A stretch of DNA of 64,000 nucleotides from Aegilops tauschii subsp. strangulata (lineage: Eukaryota > Streptophyta > Magnoliopsida > Poales > Poaceae), in assembly GCF_002575655.3 (NCBI RefSeq), contig NC_053039.3, forward strand, positions 240,910,622 to 240,974,621, read 5' to 3'. Under the pieces are notes generated by a model, which saw only the letters and a program-made list of their open reading frames with translations, was not told where the DNA came from and did no database searches. Each line of letters opens with the position of its first letter. Position 1 is the first letter of the stretch. The position numbers and the translations under genes are program-made. Below, piece by piece: positions 17,914 to 29,639 of the stretch.

Positions 17914-20900
17914 GATGAATCTCGCCCTCGAGATTCGGGTTGGCTAGAAAACAAGTGGGAGTGGTCCTTCCGTAGATCTTCCTCTCGCTCCCAGGTGGCT
18001 TCATCTTCCGTGTGGTGACTCCACTGGACTTTGCAAAACTTGATAACCTTACTGCGGGTAACTCGGCTGGCATACTCAAGAATCTTAACTGGTTTCTCCT
18101 CATAGGTCAAATCACTTTCCAGCTGAATCGCTTCCAGCGGCACAGTATCTCTCAGTGGTATCTCAGCCATCTCTGCGTGGCACTTCTTCAACTGGGAAAC
18201 GTGAAATACATCATGAACTCCTAACAATCCTTCGGGCAATTCCAGCTTGTAGGCAACTTCTCCCATACGTTCCAAAACTCTGTATGGTCCGATAAAACGG
18301 GGCGCTAACTTTCCCTTAACTCCAAAGCGCTTCACTCCTCGAAGTGGTGATACTCGAAGATAAACTCTGTCTCCAACTTCGTGAACTGTCTCCTTTCGTT
18401 TAGAATCAACATAACTCTTCTGCCTGGACTGGGCTACCTTGAGCCTATCGCGAATCAACCTCACTTTCTGTTCAGACTCCTTAATCAAATCTGGTCCAAA
18501 CAACTGACGGTCTCCAACTTCGTCCCATAACAACGGTGTTCTACACCTCCTTCCGTACAAAGCTTCGAAAGGGGCCATCTTCAAACTGGTTTGATAACTG
18601 TTGTTATACGAAAACTCTGCATATGGCAAATTGTCGTCCCAACTAGATCAATAATCTAGTGCACCAGCTCTCAACATGTCCTCCAAAATCTGGTTGACTC
18701 TCTCGGTCTGTCCATCTGTCTGTGGGTGAAAAGCTGTACTAAATTCTAGCCTGGTTCCCAAAGTTTCATGTAACTGCTTCCAAAACTTCGAGGTAAATTG
18801 GGTTCCTCTGTCTGATACAATGGTCCTCGGAACTCCATGCAAACATACGATCCTGGTCATGTATATCTTTGCCAACTTAGCACTGGTGTAAGTGGTCTTC
18901 ACTGGAATAAAATGAGCCACTTTCGTCAAACGGTCGACTACAACCCATATTGAGTCATAGCCTGAACGAGTCCTGGGTAATCCCGTGATAAAATCCATGC
19001 CTATTTTATCCCACTTCCATTCGGGTATCGGCAATGGTTGTAGCAATCCTGCTGGCTTCTGATGCTCTGCCTTCACTCTCTGACATACATCACAAACTGC
19101 TACATACTCTGCAATATCCTTCTTCATTCCGGTCCACCAGAAAGTATTCTTCAGATCCAAATACATCTTGGTATTTCCTGGGTGAATCGAGTACGGTGAA
19201 TCATGGGCTTCTTGCAAAATCAACTTCCTGATCTCCGGGTCTTTTGGCACATAAACGCGGTCCTCAAACCATAAGGTATCGTGCTCGTCCTCACGAAATC
19301 CCTTGGCTTTTCCTTTGCTCATCTTCTCCTTTAACTCTTCAATCTCCTTGTCTGTCTTCTGAGCTTCTCTGATCCTTTCCATCAAGGTAGACTGAATCTC
19401 CAGTGTCGCTAAATAGCCTCTTGGGACTATCTCCAAACATAGTTCGCGAAGGTCCTCGGCTAACTCCTGAGGTAACTCTCCTGTCATGAGGGTGTTGACA
19501 TGACTCTTGCGGCTCAACGCGTCTGCTACTACGTTAGCCTTTCCTGGGTGATAATGCAATCTCATATCATAATCCTTAATGAGCTCCAACCATCTCCTTT
19601 GTCTGAGATTTAACTCCTTCTGCGTGAAAATATACTTCAAACTCTTGTGATCCGTATACACCTCACAATGGTTTCCGATGAGAAAATGTCTCCATGTCTT
19701 CAACGCATGCACCACGGCTGCTAACTCCAAATCATGCGTAGCATAATTCTTCTCATGGGGTTTAAGTTGTCGTGAAGCATATGACACAACTCTTCCTTCC
19801 TGCATAAGCACTGCTCCAAGTCCTCGACGAGAAGCGTCGCAATAAACTTCATAGTCCTTGCGTTGATCTGGCAGAATCAACACTGGTGATGTAACCAATC
19901 GTTTCTTCAACTCTTGGGAACTAGCTTCACAATCCTCAGTCCAATTGAATTTGGTGTCCTTCTTCAATAGCTCAGTCATGGGCTTAGCAATCTTCGAGAA
20001 ATTCTCGATGAATCTCCGGTAGTATCCTGCAAGTCCAAGAAAACTCCGGATTTCTCCAACTGTCGTGGGTGATTCCCAACTTGTCACTGTGTCAACCTTG
20101 GCAGGGTCTACTGCTATTCCTTCTCCAGAAATAATATGTCCAAGGAATCCAACTTCCTTCAGCCAAAATTCACATTCGCTGAACTTGGCATATAATTGAT
20201 GTTCTCTGAGCTTCTCAAGTACCAATCGCAAATGCTCCTCATGCTATTCCTCATTCTTGGAAAAGACTAAAATATCGTCAATGAACACCACGACGAACTT
20301 ATCCAAAAACTCCATAAACACTTTGTTCATCAGGTTCATAAAATAGGCAGGTGCATTAGTCAGACCAAATGACATAACGGTATACTCATACAATCCATAT
20401 CTGGTGGTAAAAGCCGTCTTAGGTATATCCTGCTCTCGAATTTTTAACTGATGGTATCCTGATCGTAGATCGATCTTGGAAAATACTTTAGCTCCTTGTA
20501 GGCGGTCAAACAAATCATTGATCATCGGAAGTGGGTACTTGTTTTTGATGGTCACTTCATTCAATCCACGGTAATCAACAACCATCCTCAGCGATCCATC
20601 TTTCTTCTCCACTAGAAGTACTGGTGATCCCCAAGGTGACGAACTTGGGCGAATATAGCCTTTATCCAGTAACTCCTTGATCTGCTTCTTAATTTCCTCC
20701 AAATCTTTTGCGGGCATCCTGTACGGTCTCTTAGATATTGGCCCTGTGCCTGGCAAAAGTTCAATCAAGAACTCATTGTCTCTATCCGGTGGCATGCCTG
20801 GCAACTCTTCTGGAAATACATCCGGATAATCCTTCACCACTGGTACTTCTTCCTGTACAACTCCTGATAAGGAATTCACTTGAGTCCTCTTCGGCATATG

Positions 20901-22307
20901 CCGGGATACATACTTGATTCTTTTTCCTTCTGGGGTGGTAAGCAAAATCGTCTTGCTGGCACAATCGATGTTTCCTCCATACAACGATAGCCAATCCATT
21001 CCCAAAATCACATCCAAACCTTGCGACTCCAAAACTATTAGGTCTGAGGGGAAAACATGCCTACCAATGGCCAATGGCATCTGAAAACATCCTTGGCTTG
21101 CCATATACTCTGCTCCTGGCGAGGTTACTAACATAGGGGTTCTGAGAACTTTGGTGGACAGCTTAAACTTATTCACAAATCCCCTTGATATGTATGAATG
21201 CGATGCACTAGTATCGAAAAGAACGGTTGCAGTAAAGGACTTAACCAAAAACTTACCTATTACTGCATCAGGCTGTGCTTCAACCTCCTCCACGCTCACG
21301 TGGTTCATGTGTCCTTTGTTGAACGGGTTCGGCTTCTTCCCAGAGCTTCCATTGCCATTTCCATTTTGGGCTTCAGGACATTCATTGGCATAATGTCCAG
21401 TCTTCTGGCACTTAAAGCAAGTGACTTGGCTGAGGTCCCTCTTGGCTGGGGTGGATGGGTTGGTGCGGTTCTGTCCGTTGCTTCCTCCATTCTCATTACC
21501 ATTTTTAGAGCCATTATGGTTGTGCGAACTACCTCCTCCATGGGTATGCTGAAACTGTCCTCCCGGCTTCGGGGCAAAACGTGGTTTCTGTTGAGCTCCA
21601 GAGTTATACTTCCCTTGTCCATACTTCCTCTTACGGTTTTCAATCTGCTGTTGCTTCCCTTCAATCATGAGAGCTCTATCTACCAACTCCTGGTAGTTGT
21701 TGAAGGTTGCTACCATCAACTGCATACTCAGTTCATCATTCAGTCCTTCCAAAAATTTCTCCTGCTTGGTTGCATCTGTAGCAACGTCATCTGGTGCATA
21801 ACGTGCTAATTTACTGAATTCCTCCACATACTGGCCTACGGTGCGTCCTCCTTGGCGTAGGTTGCGAAACTCACGCTTCTTCATAGCCATAGCTCCTGCT
21901 GAAACATGAGCTGTACGGAAAGCTTGCTGAAACTGGTCCCATGTGACAGTCTCAATAGGGTGCGTGGCTGTATAATTCTCCCACCATGATGCTGCGGGTC
22001 CATCAAGCTGATGTGCGGCAAAACGCACTCTTTCAGCATCTGTGCATCCTGCAGTGGTCAACTCCCTTCCAACTTTGCGGAGCCAATCATCTGCAACAAT
22101 CGGCTCGGTGCTACTGGAAAACACCGGCGGGTTTAGCCTTAAGAAACGGGCTAAGTGATCAACAGGTGGTGGTGGCGGTGGGTTGTTGTTGTTGTTGTTG
22201 TTGTTGCCTTGGTTCTGCACTAACACTTGCATCAGGGCATTATGTTGCTGAATCAACTGGGTGATCTCTGGTGGGAAAACAAATCCGGGGTCGCGTCTCA
22301 GAGGCAT
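17910..22307 (-). pseudogene. gag-pol polyprotein, two in-frame nonsense codons
   Basis: One frame of 1465 codons from ATG 22307. Asn and Pro runs (35-48) precede the capsid-type gag domain (about 60-215), then a CCHC zinc knuckle, [14 protein letters not shown] (297-310). The protease site reads FDTSASHS (364-371), where the family usually has DTGAS, so its third residue is changed. LGMDWL follows at 435. RT (about 540-770) has FIDDILVFS at 675-683. RNase H and integrase come next: the zinc region includes CDVCQRVK, and the DDE catalytic set includes SDRGTQF and TERVNQ with D-35-E spacing intact. A chromodomain-like tail (PVKILEY, VQWSHH, ATWERE) ends the frame. TAG at 20244-20246, just after the RT active site, and TGA at 18648-18650, after the integrase core, interrupt it. 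There is no frameshift. It encodes the replication enzymes but cannot make a full polyprotein without readthrough. Confidence 0.9.
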
Positions 22308-22505
22308 CTGATGGGTTAGAAAAGATGAGAGTTCAGAATAGAATGAGGTCTAGAGGAAAACACTACCCATATGCTCATGAGACAAATACAATCAATATCA
22401 CTCAATCAATTCAAACAAGGCATAACAATCGATCTAACTAGCGTTACAAAGTGCATGAACTATACTATTAAATGGGGGAAAACTACTACTGATATGGTGG
22501 TCTAC

Positions 22506-23237
22506 TTAGAAATTCTGATCAGTTGAAGACTCCATGATGTCTGCTCCAGCTTCATCAACAAAGTCATCTTCACTTGGTTCCGAGTCGGTGTCGTCGATGA
22601 TGATGTAGTTATCCGGACAAGTGCATTCGTCATGCTTTGCTTTTGGCACTGTATTTCCCATGAATACTCCAATCTTCTTCTCCAGGTCGTCATTCTTCCC
22701 TACTAATGCGACGATTTCCTCCATATAATCCTCGCGTGTAGCCTTGAGTTCTTCCTCCAGCTCCTTGATCTTCGTCAATGCCTTCTTCAGTTCTTCCTTG
22801 TCCGAGCACATCTGGTTCTCCTGGCGACGAATGTGTTGGTTTTGCTCCTGGATGAAAACTGCAATTGATCCATCCTTCTTGGTTCTGATCATCTCCCATT
22901 GCGCGTCTCGGCGTCCACAAATCTGATAAATTGTATCCTTAAGCTCCCTATGGTAGACTTCTCCAATGCGTCCCATAGCGATGTGGGCTGCCATGCTCTT
23001 CCCTAAACTCCAGGTTGGTGCTTCGAAAACCAATCTTATGGGTTCAGTAACTGGCACAAACGTCCTTCCTGGAATGTGAACTTGAATCTTCCAGCTCTCC
23101 TCTTCGGGTAATGTAGCGTTGTAGGTTCCGGTGATGCTTGGTATTCCTATGTTCAAGTACTTGGTGACTTCCTTCAAGTGTCGACCAAAAGGCGTGTCTT
23201 CATCTGGTTGCATGAACTTGCTCCTTGCATCCGCCAT
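22506..23237 (-). CDS. extra sense ORF between primer site and gag
   Basis: An intact 243-codon frame starts about 95 nt after the primer binding site and stops (TAA 22506-22508) about 200 nt before gag, in the same frame as gag. The N-terminal 110 residues look folded (PDEDTPFGRHL, SWKIQVHIPGRTF, IYQICGRRDAQWEM). Residues about 125-195 are a Lys/Glu-rich coiled coil (ELKKALTKIKELEEELKATR). The C-terminus has two Cys (ECTCPDN) and a long acidic tail (DDTDSEPSEDDF). I recognise no named domain. Extra ORFs beside gag-pol are known in plant Ty3/gypsy elements. That this frame is intact while gag-pol carries two stops suggests it is a real product. It could be a nucleic-acid-binding or particle-associated accessory protein; that is inference. 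Confidence 0.65.
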   Translation of the reverse strand: MADARSKFMQPDEDTPFGRHLKEVTKYLNIGIPSITGTYNATLPEEESWKIQVHIPGRTFVPVTEPIRLVFEAPTWSLGKSMAAHIAMGRIGEVYHRELKDTIYQICGRRDAQWEMIRTKKDGSIAVFIQEQNQHIRRQENQMCSDKEELKKALTKIKELEEELKATREDYMEEIVALVGKNDDLEKKIGVFMGNTVPKAKHDECTCPDNYIIIDDTDSEPSEDDFVDEAGADIMESSTDQNF

Positions 23238-23332
23238 TCCTAAAAGAGTAGAAAGTGGAGAGGGGTCAGAAATGAGAAGAGAGAAGTGTTCTAGGGCTTA
23301 AGCTTAGTGGTCGTGTCCTACAGTCAGCGTGT

Positions 23333-23344
23333 GCTCTGATACCA
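23333..23344 (-). promoter_or_regulatory. primer binding site, tRNA-Met type
   Basis: Reads TGGTATCAGAGC on the minus strand, complementary to the 3' end of initiator tRNA-Met, 4 bp inside the LTR boundary at 23349. Confidence 0.85.
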
Positions 23345-23348
23345 CCTT

Positions 23349-26125
23349 TGTAGCAACCAGACCTCAAATAGTCTGTGGTGTTGTGCACCAGTGTCATCCC
23401 TGGATCAGTAATGCTGACACGCACAGTACAAATGAAGGATTTATAACAAAGTAGCAATCACACACTTATTACAACGAATATCTCCAAAGAGAATAAGTAT
23501 GATAAATATGGCTTAAGGCCATCTAAAAACGATAACAGCGGAAGACTTGGAAGATAAGTGAGTCCATCAACTCCAGCGGCATCACTGAGTATAAGACCAC
23601 GACCTAAGGCACCTTACTCGTCGTCTGAAAAGTCTGCAACATGAAACGTTGCAACCCGAAAACGGGTCAGCACATGGAATATGCTGGCAATGTAACACAT
23701 AGAGGAATAATGAACAGTAATAATACTATACTACATGCATATAAGGCTGGTGGAAAGCTCTATGGTTAAAGTTTTTGCGGAAAGCCAATTTTTCCCTACT
23801 GCAAAGGAATAAATTTTATTTAACTATCATGGTGGTTGTTAAACATTGAGATGGTTGACAGCATCTCAATCCCAATTAGGTGTCATCAATAACCCAACAA
23901 AATTAATTAAAAGTAACATGGTGATGAGATTCACATGATAATCCACGTACTAGATACTCAAATTGTCCATAACCGGGGACACGGCTAACCATGATTAGTT
24001 TGTACACTCTGCAGAGGTTTGTGCACTTTTCCCCACAAGACTCGATCTCCTCCATTGGATTACTCGCACTACCTGGTGTTTGAGTAACGGATGACCGAGA
24101 CACAGTCTTTCAGAAGTGTTTGCACCTTACGTATGGGTAGACAGTTACACCTACTTTCCCCTACATCTGCTAGTCTACCACTGTAAGAGTTCACACAACT
24201 TAGTCAACTATGCTAGAGCCCATAATAGCTTGTGGCTGCACACGGAAGTTTCTAGCATGAATAATCTCATGATCCCTTTGAACCTGGGTGGCGGTCCAAA
24301 AGAAAAACAGGCAATCCTGGAATACCCAGGTACCTCAATCCACCCAGATGTGAGTTTTAGTTGCCACCTTAAGTAAACCATTATTAACAATCTCACATCT
24401 GTCATGAATATCACTCAAACCCAATCCACGTCTACGAGCATAGCATGGCAATATAATAGCAAACGAAGAAGTAACTCCCAAGGGTTTGATAAAAGAACAG
24501 GTAATAGGTACTACCTCAACTACTTCCCAATACCCACAATTTAATTAGATCCTAATCATGCAATGTTTGAGGAATAGATCTAATGCAATAAAAACTGGGT
24601 ATGGAAGGTATATGATCAAAGTGTTACTTGCCTTGCTGATGATCCGCGAAACCTAGCGATTCGAAGTAACAAGCGGCACACTCCGGTACTCTATCGCAAA
24701 CAAACAAGCAAACAATAAGTACTCATCTAATGCACAGGTAAAACTCGAATGAAAGATCCAACCAGAAAGTTCAACTTAAGAACTCCGGTTTGCAAAAAGA
24801 ATCAACTCGAACGAAGCAACGAAAGTCAAACGGCGAAAGAAACAAACTTCGTTTACTAATCTGGATCTAGGTCAAATTTTACAGTAGCAAAAACTTGTTT
24901 GAGTAGGTTAAACGGAAAGAGAATTTCGAGACGAAACTCTAGGCGCTTGAATCGCCTGATTTCGATAAACGAGCGAAAAATTAAACAGAAACGAAGATTC
25001 GATCAGAAATCGAGATCTGAGATAATCGCGGAAAAATCCGATGAAAAAGAAAAACGGACGAACGGTTAAAGAACGGACGTTCGTTAACAGAGAAAATCCG
25101 ACGAACGCGTTCCTTAAAACGAACGGGTCGGTGAACGTTCACAAAATAGCAAAACCGAAGAAATAAACCGATCTAGGGTTTTTTTTTAAATGAACGTTTT
25201 TTTTAAACAAAACCGGCAACGACGGCGAGCTATACCTCGTCGGGGCAGGGCTCCGGCGGGGCTCCGGCGGGGCTCCGGCGGGGCTCCGGCGGGGCTCCGG
25301 CTGGCTCCGGCGAGGGCGGCGGGGTGCGGCGGGGCTCAGGGGGCTCGGGGGTGGCGAGGGGCGGCTCCGGCAGCGGGGTTCGGCGAGCGGCGGCGGCCTA
25401 TGGGCTCCGGCTCCGGCGGCGGGGTAAGGGCGGGTGCGGGGCGGCGGCGGGGTGAGAGGGAGGGGGCGGCGGCGGGGTTTATAAAGAGGGGGAGGGGTGC
25501 TTGGAGGAGGGGGCAAGGCGCGGCGGCGGGGTGTCCGTGGCGGACACGGCGGCGGCGTCCGGCGTGCTCTTGGAGGAGAACGCGGAGATGGGCCGGCGGC
25601 TCGGCTGGGCCTCGGCCCGGTCGGGCGCGGCGCGATTTTTTTTTAAACGTTCCGCCGAAAAATTCGTAGAAAAATAAATAAAAATCCAAAAAAGATAAAA
25701 CAAATTTTCCCCGTCTAGTTAGAATATTTAGAACAGGGTGAACATTTTTTGACACAAAAATAAATTTTTGAAAACATGCAATATTTTTTTAATGCAATTA
25801 AAATTGCAAATAAAATCCGAATAAAATCCAATAAATGATTTTAACATTTTTCCTCCAATATTTCAATTGTTTTGGAGAAGTCATATTTTCTCCTCTCATT
25901 TATTTTTAATGAAATATTTTTCTAGAGAGAAAAATAATTAAAACCAAAATCCTCGTTTTATTATTTGATGAAAATCAAATATGAAAATTCCAGAAAATCC
26001 CCAACTCTCTCCGAGGGTCCTTGAGTTGCTTAGGATTTATCGAGGATTTGTCGAAATGCAATAAAATATGATATGCAATGATGATCTATGTATAACATAC
26101 CAAATTGAAAATTTGGGATGTTAGA
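23349..26125 (-). repeat. LTR of the chromovirus-like element (5' LTR in transcription sense)
   Basis: Partner of 15152-17897. On the plus strand it begins TGTAGCAACCAG and ends GGGATGTTAGA, so the outermost CA has become GA. On the minus strand TATA is at 25478-25485. The 12-bp GGGCTCCGGCGG unit is expanded to about five copies near 25245-25305. This LTR would drive the genomic RNA. Confidence 0.85.
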
Positions 26126-26130
26126 AGTAG

Positions 26131-27136
26131 CTATGGATCGAGTGTGCGAGATGAACCGGAGAAAGTAAATGCAGAGAGATGAAATGCAAAAAAGACGGAG
26201 GGATGTGATGGTTGCTTGTCCGTTTATTTTACCAGGCACTTATTACTGGGAGTGGTTGGGTTTTGTGATATGACGGCTTTACTGCCGCACCACGAGCGGG
26301 GCGAGACTCCCGTGCAGTGCCGCCCTCTACACTAGTACTACATCGGTCGTGGTTTATCCCCCATTGAATTTGACTGAAGATTTAACTGACAAAATGTTAG
26401 TGCATGTCAACAAAAACAATATCGTTGGATTCGTATTTGAACATAGTTTTCAATGATATAATTTTAGGTGACATGCATCATCATTTATCATACTATATAT
26501 AATGTTAGTTCAATTTTTGGTCGTACTAATCTATACTAAGGTGCCCGTGCGTTGCACGGAAGAGTGAAATGCATTGATCGGGGAGTTGTTTATTTTGACA
26601 AAGGATGTGGGGGTCATCTCATGTGTAATGGGTATCGATAGGTTTGTTCAGATATTATTTCATCTCTAGAGCTCACAAACATCCGGGTGAAATAGATAAA
26701 AAGGTATATTTTGCAAACAAAAGCGTTCAACTATTCAACCTGCATCCAAAACTTGTGAAGAAATAACTCTTATTGTGCTTTGCAAGAAATGATCTTCAAG
26801 AATTAGTTTTTGAGTATCCATTGTTATACATGTTGGCTATGGATGACATGGCACTTTCTTATAGTCAACAGTTGGCTATACTATTTAAGTATTAACCATG
26901 GCCTTATACACCTAGACGGAGGGATTAAATCAGGATGACTTGGAAGGGGGCAGAGGATATGTAAGAAATGGTTCATCATAAGTCTTTCACCAATACTGTA
27001 GTAAAAATTCATACATGGAAGATTCTAGACTAAACCATAAATGGATACACTTTTATTCATGCGCGATACTCCAATAGAGCAAGATCATGCATGGAAGTCT
27101 CCACATGATTAGACAGCGGATTACATTGAGCGAAGA
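26131..27136. mobile_element. MITE and Helitron-like remnants, no gene
   Basis: Near 26335-26525 is a fragment of the MITE family seen at 14834 (TACTACATCGGTCGTGGTTT, then ATGTTAGTGCATGTCA). It runs into TACTAAGGTGCCCGTGCGTTG near 26535, the reverse complement of the Helitron 3' hairpin at 244-258, so a minus-strand Helitron end probably inserted into the MITE. Near 26905 is a Stowaway right end (CACCTAGACGGAGGGA). No ORF of interest was seen. Confidence 0.4.
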
Positions 27137-27710
27137 CTAATGATCAACATTTAACTTGATAATGCAGATGTCCAGGTGAACCTCCTTGGAGTCCCCGTGC
27201 ACATTGTTGGGGGTCAAATAATACCATGCGTCTTCCATGTCCACATCGGCGGGAAGGTCCCAGCTCCGCAGAGTCCAAGGCAGCTTGACGTAGCCAGTGT
27301 CGCCGCCCACGTACCTCCGAGGGGTAGTAATAGTGAGCACGCACCCATACATCGGCCTCGTGTCAGTATCAGCATCAGCGCCCCTGACGCACACTATAGA
27401 GACGGGGCGGCGGCCTGCGCGGGCCTCGCCGGTGCCCACCATCAAGAGGAAGACGCTGTCGTCCTCCTCCGAGACTAGCAGGCGGCGGTGATCCTCCAGC
27501 GACTCCAGCACGGTGAACGGGTAGCACGTCTCGTAAGGGCCAGTAGTGATCGTCGCACGCCTGCGTCAGGTGATGCACGATGTCCGCAGGCGAGCCCCAA
27601 AACGGCACTGGGCACTCATAGCAGTAGACGAAGGGCTCCTTGGAGGCATCGACTAGGCCGTCCATGAAACGGGAGTGGCTGCAGGGGACGTTCCGCCAGT
27701 TGAATATATG
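27137..27710 (-). pseudogene. SINA-like E3 ubiquitin ligase gene, 3' part, frameshifted
   Basis: Minus-strand reading gives the C-terminal substrate-binding half of a grass SINA-like protein. It begins near NVPCSHSRF, then a Cys/His region (YCYECPVPFWGSPADIVHHL, with following Cys and His), then in another frame YPFTVLESLEDHRRLLVSEE, DSVFLLMVGTGEARAGRRPV and a terminal KEVHLDICIIKL. The frame changes near 27535, explained by one extra base. The RING domain that recruits the E2 enzyme is absent upstream, so this is a truncated pseudogene. A second copy of the NVPYSHS segment lies at about 28045-28085. Confidence 0.6.
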
Positions 27711-27839
27711 AGCAAGTTACTACGAGATTTAGTACGAATAAGCACAAAATAAATCATGACGGCTATAACAGAGATTAAACTAATCATGCGGACTAGCATA
27801 GTAGATGAATAGATCGAATCTAGGACACAGACTAGAAAC

Positions 27840-28105
27840 ATGAATTCTACCACGATTTCGAACAGGAAGGACAGAAACACATATGGTGCAACGGGAGCAG
27901 CACCATTGGCATTGAGGTTGTCGCCCATGTCGTTGAGGAAGAGGTTGCCGAGGTCGGGAAAGAAGTCGTCGTCAGTGAAGTCGTCGCTGCTAGCAGTTGC
28001 GAGAGTGCGCTCCCCAAATTTCAACAGCACCCGCCGAATGGAGCGCAAGAGGGAGTGGCTGTAGGGGACGTTGCGGCTGCCGAATGGAGCGCAGGAGTAG
28101 CCCAC
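27840..28105 (-). pseudogene. duplicated SINA-like N-terminal scrap with acidic segment
   Basis: The minus-strand frame starting at 28105 encodes YSCAPFGSRNVPYSHS, similar to the start of the SINA-like remnant at 27700, then an acidic stretch (SSDDFTDDDFFPDLGNLF). After about 27880 the frame becomes hydrophobic and intron-like. A 14-bp segment (GCGCTCCATTCGGC) occurs twice near 28030-28095. It may be a shuffled 5' part of the same gene, separated by an insertion. Weak evidence. Confidence 0.35.
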
Positions 28106-28621
28106 GAAGCAGTAGATGGTGCTCCTCCCTAGTCTCTATTCTTATCTCTATCTCTACTACTCTTCTTTGTTTTTTATAATATACTAGTTGTAGTTGTCAA
28201 ATCGAATAGTACTGCGCCGTCCACTGCACGCCCGGCTGAACACGCCTCCTCGCCTCCATCAAACCCCTCCGTTAAACCCGCATGCAAACCGAGAAACCTA
28301 CTCTGGCCTGCGGGAGGAAATTTGTCGGTTGCAGCTGGAGAATAATAGAGTCACGTCCAATCCATTTGAGTTAATTGCGTGTATGATTCTCCCTCTATAA
28401 AAAGTTAATTGCATCCTTAATCTTGTATTCTAAGTACTCTGTGGGTTCCACTGTCAGTACAGTGTACATGACTTGCAGGCTGGCTACAGATTCGTACAGT
28501 GTATTCTAAGTAATCTTGTATTCTAAATATTCATGCTCATAACATGCTATTCTTAAGATTGACTAAATCAAGAGCCCTTTTTTATTTGACTCCAACTTGA
28601 TATGATGTTGTAGGCCGCCTG
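28106..28621. other. no supported gene; dispersed repeat fragment
   Basis: Contains TCTCTACTAC near 28152, which resembles a Helitron 5' start, and a G+C-rich piece shared with 1283-1310. Neither is enough to define an element. Confidence 0.3.
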
Positions 28622-29143
28622 GTGTCCCTACCCTTCCTAATCCCAGAACCTTTCAAAGAAAAGCGGCATGACAGTTGCAGGTGGTTCCTGGCTCGATCAG
28701 ACGACGGCGAAAGATTGATGATCGTTCGCACGTACCGGACGTGTTGTTTCTTGGAATACAATCACAGTCACTGCAAGGTCTTTGAGCAGGATCCCAGCTT
28801 CTCTGGGCCTTCAGGAATTTTTGACTGGAGGCTGGTAAGTAGCCTTGGTACACGCTCTCTGTTTGTCGGACTGAATTATCTGATTAACCAGGAGATAACC
28901 GACGGCGAGGATCTTGATGGCAGCGCGGTTTCGTTCATCAGGCAAAATTGTGTGTACACAACGTACCAGGCGTCTCTGCATGCACCATACCCTGATATGT
29001 GCCGCCACGCTCTACAGCCCAAAGTAGGAGAGAGGGTCGCAAGTATCAGACTTCGACCTGCTGGCTGGAGTTTCCCCCGTCAGGCACCCATCTGGTTCAA
29101 GCCGTCAGCCAATCTCCATAGCTTAATAAATAGTAACGTCTAA
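28622..29143 (+). pseudogene. DUF295 / KIB-type beta-propeller protein, C-terminal part
   Basis: The open frame of about 173 codons matches the C-terminal half of plant DUF295 (F-box or KIB1-4-like) proteins: RLMIVRTYR, CKVFEQDPS, a central WRLVSSLGTRSLFVGLNYLI (usual pattern: W-x-V-x-S-L-G-x-x-x-L-F-V-G), SFIRQNCVYTT, then a C-terminal SFPRQAPIWFKPS. There is no ATG before the domain, the N-terminal F-box and first blades are missing, and a stop precedes the frame near 28610. It is therefore a 5'-truncated fragment or the last exon of a gene whose start I cannot find. The frame itself is undamaged. Confidence 0.55.
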
Positions 29144-29639
29144 CTGAGCCAGTTAGGTAGATGCGTACACTTGGTGTAGTAGGATCTTTATTTAGTTTGA
29201 TGAATACACTTGTTGTTTTTTGGTAGCCCTTTTGTAATGATGGCTGATGTTTGGTTTGGAAGAGAGAGCTGCGTCTTCACTCTTCTGGCCTGCTTACTGC
29301 TTCTGTTGCACCCCCAGCCCTGGTTGCTGCTGCTGCTGTTTTCAATGTACAATCAGTAGTATATTTCGTCTATTGGTTGAATAAATATGTTGTTAGAATG
29401 ACAAACACAATGTTTTGGAAGTCATTGCACGGTTCGATCCTTTAGTGCCCCGTACCGTACGTAGTGCATACTATTTTTCGTACGGAACACATTTTCCACT
29501 TGTTGATAACATGCGGCCCACTGATGAAGGCCCAATAGAGAAGCCCATAATTAACTGGAAGGGAGGCTCTCACATGAATCCGGCCCAGGTACATGCTCAT
29601 GGTCCCCTAAACATAAATAGGTAAATAAATAAAGCTAAA
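29144..29639. other. 3' flank of the DUF295 fragment; nothing else seen
   Basis: A+T-rich sequence with an AATAAATA near 29380 that could be a polyadenylation signal. No repeat boundaries recognised. Confidence 0.3.

Larger units (their letters stand above)
15152..26125 (-). mobile_element. complete Ty3/gypsy chromovirus-like LTR retrotransposon
   Basis: Two LTRs (15152-17897 and 23349-26125) flank a coding region read on the minus strand, with a 5-bp duplication AGTAG at 15147-15151 and 26126-26130. In transcription order: LTR (26125-23349), tRNA-Met primer site, extra ORF, gag-pol, purine tract, LTR (17897-15152). Total length is 10,974 bp. The domain order PR-RT-RNase H-IN and a chromodomain-like tail place it with Ty3/gypsy chromoviruses, probably Tekay/Del-like. 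The LTRs differ by a few dozen substitutions by eye, mostly C/T, so the insertion is fairly recent. It lies about 33 bp from the right end of the MITE at 14791-15118. Confidence 0.9.
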
